From DASTGO01 sp035719045 (GTDB taxonomy: Bacteria; Actinomycetota; Actinomycetes; Actinomycetales; Kineosporiaceae), in assembly GCA_035719045.1 (NCBI GenBank), contig DASTGO010000300.1:1-8888 (forward strand): 8,888 bases of DNA, written 5' to 3'. The notes under the pieces were generated by a model. The model ran no database searches and was not told the origin of the DNA. It was given only the letters and a program-made list of their open reading frames with translations. Shown here piece by piece: positions 5,264 to 8,888 of this stretch (its first letter is position 1; every line of letters starts with the position of its first letter). The position numbers were made by a program, and so were the translations under genes.

Positions 5264-7447
5264 TCAGGCGGCGGGCTCGTCGCCGATCGGGTCGAGGCCT
5301 GCGGTCTCCGCGATCGCCCACAGGGCACCGGTTTTGATCACCTGACCCCGCTTGCTCAGGTCGGTCAGGGCGTTGGAGATGGTCTTGCGGGACGGCCCGT
5401 GGGTGTCCTGCTCGGCGAGGGTTTCCAGCTCTTTCAGCTGCTGGGGGCCGTGGCGGCGCAGCCGGTCCAGCACCCACCGGCGGCTGGCAGGCAGGTCGTC
5501 CTCGACGTCTTCCGCGCCGGAGGAAGGCCTCGGGGCCGGCATCGTCGGGGCGGCGGACGGGCGCACGGAGTAGGTGCCGTCGTCACTGACGCGAAGCAGG
5601 CGGCGGGAGGACAGGTCTGCCAGGACCTGCTCGAGCCCGTCGGCGGCGGGCAGCACCTCCTGCAGCTGCGCGAACTTCATCGGCCCGCGGTCGGACAGCA
5701 GGGTGAGCACCCACTCGTGGGCCATGGTCAGCCCGACCAGGGCGGCCGAGGTCTGGGGTGCGGGCTGGCTGAGGGATGCGCTCTGGCGGTGGGGGTCGAA
5801 GGTGTAGCCGGGGGTCCAGCAGTCGTCCCAGTGGGCGGCCGTGTAGGCGGGGCCGGCCGCAGCCAGGTCCGCCCCGGCCAGGTGCCGCTGGGTGATGGTG
5901 GGCAGGACCTCCATCACGAGGTCCTTCCTGGCGTGGCGCACCTGCGCGGGGAACCCGACGAGCTTGCCGCGCACCAGCACCGCGGCCTGCCCGTCCGGCA
6001 GACCACGCAGGTCGACGTCGACCCCGGAGGCGGAGTCCAGGGTGAGCCGGGAAGCACCGGATCCGCCGGCCCGGTGACAGATCGCCGACCCGGCGGAGGT
6101 CATCAGGTTGCGGGCCTGGACGCCGCCGATGATGTCCTCAAACGACGGGGACTGGGTGATCTGCCAGACCTCCACCCCGACCGCCCGGCCCTGTTCGAGG
6201 ATCTCGCAGACCATGCCGACGTGCTTGGACGAGAGCACCCGGTTGATCGCGGTGACGTCGTCCAGCATGAGCATGACGATCGGGTCGTCCTCGTCCCAGG
6301 TGTGCCACTCGTTCAGGCCGAGGGCGCCGCGGCGGTCCATCCGCGCGACCATCACCTGGTAGGCGATCTCGATGAGGATCGGCCACTGCTCGGGCATGCG
6401 GGCGTAGCGAGAGACCACCGACCGCAGGTAGGGGGTGGAGATCCCCTTCTTGCCGTCGGCCAGCAGCGCCACCACCACACCGGCCTTCAGACCGGGCAGC
6501 AGGACCGAGACGCTGGACACCGACTTGCCGGACCCCGAGGTCCCGGAGATGAAGCCGTGGCGGACCCCGTCGCTGTCGAACAGCGGGATCTCAACGGTGG
6601 ATCCGTCCAGGCGCTCCGCCAGGGGCATCAGGCCGTTGTCGAGCAGCACCGGCCCCTGCCAGTCCACTCCCCCAGGGCGCTCCAGGTGCCGGGACGGGGT
6701 GAACATGATCTGGACCTGCGTGGAGTTGTCGCGCACGGCCTCGATGGACACCGTGTCGACCGGCATTCCCAGCAGGGCCTCGACGCCGCGGCGGGTCATG
6801 CCGCTGGCGGCGTCCGCGGCGTGAACGCCGTGCGCCAGCTGCACCGTCAGGCCCAGGGCACCCTCGGCGGGCTCGATGAGGGAGCCCTCGACCGGCCACG
6901 AACCGCGCAGCGCACGTGGGCCGGAACCAACCGTGATCTCTTGGACCCACCCGTTGAGCACGCGCTCGGCCAGCGGCGACAGCAGCGAGGGCGGAGGCGG
7001 AGCGGGGCGGCGGGAGGTCCACCAGGCCCGGGTCGGGTATCCCAGGGCGGCGCCGAGGATTGCGGCCTCGGCCCACCACGGCAGCATCCCGGCGGTCAGG
7101 CCGCACTGGGCGGTCCAGGCAGCCGTGGCGGCCAGGCCGCTGGAGGCGATGCGTCGTTCGCGCCGGGACAGGAACATCCGTCCGCGGGGGCCCTTGATCC
7201 CGGTCCGTGCCGCTGCCTCCATGGCCGCGGCGGCAGCCGCCAGCCCGGTCACCGTCCATCCCGGGGCTGCAGCGGCCCCGATCGCCGCGCCGGCGGCCAC
7301 GCTGGCAGGGGCCAGTCGCCAGCGGTGCTTCCAGGCGGCACCCAACGCGATTTCGGGTAGCCGGGAGGTCAGCGAGGGCTGGGTGGGTTCGGGCTCGGTC
7401 TGCGCGGACCGCCACGGGTAGGGGTGGGGGCCGAAGGGGGCGCTCAC
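5264..7447 (-). CDS. Membrane-anchored FtsK-like ATPase, probable conjugative DNA motor (TraB/TraSA type)
   Basis: The product has 727 residues. Hydrophobic hairpins lie at about 43-80 and 103-143, separated by a basic loop (KGPRGRMFLSRRERR). The single motor domain has Walker A GTSGSGKS at 302-309, a Walker B-like strand VMLMLDD at 391-397 (D396, D397) and WQITQSPS at 428-435, equivalent to the ATQRP strand of FtsK. Two winged-helix-like modules follow, about 568-627 and 655-712. The second begins after the acidic linker GAEDVEDDL. Actinobacterial conjugation uses one FtsK-like protein to move double-stranded DNA between hyphae, recognising repeats through a C-terminal winged helix; this protein fits that plan but has two modules. 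The GTG start has AAAGGA 7 bases upstream. The gene ends 40 bases before the full FtsK gene, so the two are probably co-transcribed. EccC-type secretion ATPases normally carry several motor domains, which argues against that role. Confidence 0.85.
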   Translation of the reverse strand: MSAPFGPHPYPWRSAQTEPEPTQPSLTSRLPEIALGAAWKHRWRLAPASVAAGAAIGAAAAPGWTVTGLAAAAAAMEAAARTGIKGPRGRMFLSRRERRIASSGLAATAAWTAQCGLTAGMLPWWAEAAILGAALGYPTRAWWTSRRPAPPPPSLLSPLAERVLNGWVQEITVGSGPRALRGSWPVEGSLIEPAEGALGLTVQLAHGVHAADAASGMTRRGVEALLGMPVDTVSIEAVRDNSTQVQIMFTPSRHLERPGGVDWQGPVLLDNGLMPLAERLDGSTVEIPLFDSDGVRHGFISGTSGSGKSVSSVSVLLPGLKAGVVVALLADGKKGISTPYLRSVVSRYARMPEQWPILIEIAYQVMVARMDRRGALGLNEWHTWDEDDPIVMLMLDDVTAINRVLSSKHVGMVCEILEQGRAVGVEVWQITQSPSFEDIIGGVQARNLMTSAGSAICHRAGGSGASRLTLDSASGVDVDLRGLPDGQAAVLVRGKLVGFPAQVRHARKDLVMEVLPTITQRHLAGADLAAAGPAYTAAHWDDCWTPGYTFDPHRQSASLSQPAPQTSAALVGLTMAHEWVLTLLSDRGPMKFAQLQEVLPAADGLEQVLADLSSRRLLRVSDDGTYSVRPSAAPTMPAPRPSSGAEDVEDDLPASRRWVLDRLRRHGPQQLKELETLAEQDTHGPSRKTISNALTDLSKRGQVIKTGALWAIAETAGLDPIGDEPAA

Positions 7448-7495
7448 GAACGCGTCCTTTCTCGGGCTGGGGTGGGTGTGCTGGGGTTGGGCCTG

Positions 7496-7530
7496 GTGGT
7501 GGGGCCCCGCCTCGATCGGGGCCCCACCAC
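7496..7530. terminator. Strong hairpin between the small paralogue gene and the motor gene
   Basis: Fourteen-base perfect arms (7496-7509 and 7517-7530) contain GTGGTGGGGCCCC and its reverse complement, with a 7-base loop. The hairpin lies 7 bases past the stop codon of the gene at 7538-8002 and 48 bases before the next start. There is no U-tract on the minus strand, as is common in actinobacteria. It may terminate, attenuate or act as an RNA-processing barrier that sets the ratio of small protein to motor. Confidence 0.65.
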
Positions 7531-7537
7531 GCGGCCG

Positions 7538-8002
7538 TCACCCCGCGTTGCGGAAGGCGTCCACCAGGCCGTGGGCCTGCAGGCCGGTGACGGTCTCGCC
7601 GAGGCTGTCGGCCTCGTCGAGGGCGGCGAGCATCTCGGTCAGGGCGTCGCGGATCTGGTCGGCGACGCCGTTGGCGTCACTGACCCGGTTGACGGCCGCG
7701 GTGAGCCGCTCGGTCCCGAACGGGGCGGCGTTGTAGCGGTCGGGCAGCTGCCCGGTCCAGGTGGCCAGGCGCCGGGTCAGGTCGGCGAACTCCTCCAGGA
7801 CGCCCTCGGCGTTGGCGATCTCGCCGCGCAGGCTGGCGGTGGAGGTGATGTCGCCCTCGCCGATGCCGCCGCCGACCATGTCCTGGCGGATCGTGTCGGG
7901 AGCGGCCGTTCCCGGGCCGGTGGCCTGGTTCGGGACGGTGGAGGGGTGCCCGCCGCTGGCGGGGGCGGGTGCGTCGGTGATCGAGTAGGTCGGTTCGGTC
8001 AT
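7538..8002 (-). CDS. Small helical protein, paralogue of the next upstream product
   Basis: The product has 154 residues of unknown function. A low-complexity Pro/Gly/Thr-rich N terminus (1-53) precedes a helical hairpin. The first helix is about 55-82 (TASLRGEIANAEGVLEEF...RLATW), the turn is WTGQLPDRYNAAPFG (82-96), and the second helix is about 98-140, ending ADSLGE. This half aligns almost without gaps to the product of 8069-8452 (shared TAxLRxEI, W, LPxRYxAA, GxxxLTxA, GVAxxI, ADxLGE). There is no membrane segment or cysteine. The ATG at 8002 was preferred over the GTG at 8017 because AAGTGAG lies 10 bases before the ATG and the paralogue also starts MT. Length, helix-W-x-G-helix layout and the neighbouring FtsK-like ATPase recall WXG100 proteins, but the LPxRY turn is not typical of that family. 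Confidence 0.8.
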   Translation of the reverse strand: MTEPTYSITDAPAPASGGHPSTVPNQATGPGTAAPDTIRQDMVGGGIGEGDITSTASLRGEIANAEGVLEEFADLTRRLATWTGQLPDRYNAAPFGTERLTAAVNRVSDANGVADQIRDALTEMLAALDEADSLGETVTGLQAHGLVDAFRNAG

Positions 8003-8034
8003 GTCTGGGCTGCTCACTTTCGGTGTCGGTGGAG

Positions 8035-8059
8035 GGTGAGGGGCAGGTGCCGCCTCACC
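8035..8059. terminator. Weak hairpin after the first small paralogue gene
   Basis: Seven-base arms GGTGAGG (8035-8041) and CCTCACC (8053-8059) lie about 9 bases beyond the stop at 8069. The stem is short and has no U-tract, so termination is uncertain. Its placement parallels the stronger hairpin after the second paralogue gene. Confidence 0.3.
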
Positions 8060-8068
8060 GGGGTGGGG

Positions 8069-8452
8069 TCAGGCGGAGACGTAGCCGCGGGTGTGGCCGG
8101 TGGCGCCCATGGCGTCGGCCTGCTCCCCCAGCGCGTCGGCCTGGTCGCAGGCCCTGCGCAGGGCGTTGAGGGCCTCCTTGATGACCGTGGCGACCCCCTG
8201 GGCTTCCAGCAGTTCGCCGATCGCCTCGGTCAGGCCCTTGGTCTGGGGGCCGCCGATGCCGACGGCCGCCTCGTAGCGCTCGGGCAGCCCGTCGCGCCAG
8301 GCCTTCAGCTGCTCGGCGAGCACCTCCGCCCGCTCGATCCACCCGAGGGCCTGGCCGATCTCGAACCGCAGGTCGGCGGTGGTGGCCAGCTCGGCGACGC
8401 CGGGCCCTGCCCCCTGCCCCAGGGTCGGGTCGGCGATGGTCTGGTTGGTCAT
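8069..8452 (-). CDS. Small helical protein, paralogue of the next downstream product
   Basis: The product has 127 residues of unknown function. After a short Gly/Pro-rich lead (1-22) come two helices: about 24-52 (TTADLRFEIGQALGWIERAEVLAEQLKAW, given here as residues 24-52) and about 74-110 (LTEAIGELLEAQGVATVIK, continuing to ADALGE). They are joined by WRDGLPERYEAAVGIGG. The tandem paralogue at 7538-8002 shares the same skeleton, so the pair arose by duplication and may form a heterodimer. The ATG at 8452 has a full AGGAGG box four bases upstream. The same frame, however, is open through to the right edge with no stop, so this could also be the C-terminal domain of a longer protein. The overlapping frame gives an ATGA stop/start junction here, the same type as between the FtsK and zinc-protein genes. 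Confidence 0.72.
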   Translation of the reverse strand: MTNQTIADPTLGQGAGPGVAELATTADLRFEIGQALGWIERAEVLAEQLKAWRDGLPERYEAAVGIGGPQTKGLTEAIGELLEAQGVATVIKEALNALRRACDQADALGEQADAMGATGHTRGYVSA

Positions 8453-8888
8453 CTGTCCTCCTGTTGGTTGTGCCTTGGGTCTTGCCGGACCGGCGGCCGA
8501 TGGGCTACCGGGGTCTGGGGGTGATGTGGGCCCGGGCGTGGTGCGGGAGGTGGGGCCCGCGGCGGTGGCTGGTCGAGGTGCCCCGGCCTGCGGGCCGGTC
8601 GGCTGACGCGGGCCTGCAGGAGCAGGGCGCGGCGTTGGGAAGGGGTCGGGGGCATCCCGGGGTGCCCGGTGCTTGGCCGCGGCGATGGCGTGGCGTGCGC
8701 CGTCGGGCATGGCGCGCACGCCGATGTCGGTGGCCTGGATCAGCGAGCGGGCGGCTCGCAGGGTCAGCACGCCGGCGTGCTCGACCTTCAGGGCCTTGCT
8801 GCGCACTCCCCCGGCTTCGTGCCAGCGGTCTCGGCGGGCGCTGCGCCGGCGGGCCCGGGCGGGTCCGCCGCGCCGCCACTCGTTCTCC
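8453..8888 (-). CDS. Upstream coding frame with proline-rich tail, open at both ends
   Basis: This minus frame is open from the right edge and contains no stop before the ATG at 8452. It encodes a basic segment (ARARRRSARRDRWHEAGG), then a helical stretch (RSKALKVEHAGVLTLRAARSLIQATDIGVRAMPDGARHAIAAAKH), then about 70 residues rich in Pro, Ala, Gly and Thr. I do not recognise it. Either it is the middle of a protein that continues into the small helical domain at 8069-8452, or it is a separate gene whose true stop was lost through a frameshift in the proline-rich tail. A GTG at 8806 is a possible start but lacks a good ribosome-binding site, so the gene probably begins beyond the window. Confidence 0.55.
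8457..8462 (-). promoter_or_regulatory. Full AGGAGG ribosome-binding site before ATG 8452
   Basis: A perfect Shine-Dalgarno hexamer lies four bases before the ATG, inside an otherwise uninterrupted reading frame. It is the main reason to treat the 127-residue product as independently translated. The spacing is at the short end of normal. Confidence 0.65.

Noticed and set aside
5060..7360. Plus-strand ORF of 766 codons antisense to both motor genes
   Set aside because: It is rich in Gly, Gln, Asp and His with no domain, and lies opposite the clearly conserved FtsK-type motors. This is typical of an antisense shadow in high-GC DNA.
7424..8524. Plus-strand ORF of 366 codons opposite the small paralogue genes
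   Set aside because: Gly/Val/Gln-rich shadow; the minus strand shows two homologous proteins, which cannot be chance.
1..8888. CRISPR array, insertion sequence, integrase or rRNA
   Set aside because: No regularly spaced repeats, transposase or recombinase motifs, or rRNA-like sequence were seen in the window.

Overview
The window looks like part of a mobile or accessory element from a high-GC actinomycete. G or C is strongly preferred at third codon positions, GTG starts and Shine-Dalgarno boxes are frequent, and two FtsK/SpoIIIE-type DNA motors lie in one run of minus-strand genes. I see no housekeeping neighbours, integrase, replication initiator or transposase, so an integrative conjugative element or conjugative plasmid is an inference. 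No genus can be named from the sequence.

Layout in transcription order (minus strand, right to left). (a) 8888-7538: a reading frame open at the right edge with a proline-rich tail, then two small helical proteins that are paralogues of each other. (b) 7530-7496: a strong hairpin. (c) 7447-5264: a membrane-anchored FtsK-like ATPase with two C-terminal winged-helix-like modules, resembling actinobacterial conjugative TraB/TraSA motors. (d) 5223-2584: a complete FtsK-type translocase with four membrane segments, linker, motor and gamma domain. (e) 2587-1529: a cysteine-rich, probable zinc-binding protein, overlapping the FtsK gene by ATGA. (f) 1519-920: a T4 polynucleotide-kinase-like P-loop kinase, 9 bases after (e). 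(g) 919-713: a less GC-rich gap carrying a perfect operator-like dyad. (h) 712-458: a ribbon-helix-helix-like small protein, followed by a hairpin. (i) 457-178: a gap without a convincing gene. (j) 177-1: the probable start of another minus-strand gene, cut by the left edge.

How the parts may work together: (c) and (d) would move double-stranded DNA through or along the membrane. The small paralogues could be accessory factors of the first motor. The zinc protein and kinase are coupled to FtsK by overlap and tight spacing. They also share with the FtsK linker a 12-residue motif, Q-[FV]-T-x-x-G-[IL]-T-h-x-[VL], at the extreme N terminus of both small proteins. This shared tag suggests a membrane-motor complex with a nucleic-acid kinase attached, and it is the best candidate here for an undescribed system. 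Other notable signals are a perfect 15-bp inverted repeat inside the kinase gene, a shared acidic linker (GAEDVxDDL) in both motors, and a missing stop codon before the second small paralogue.
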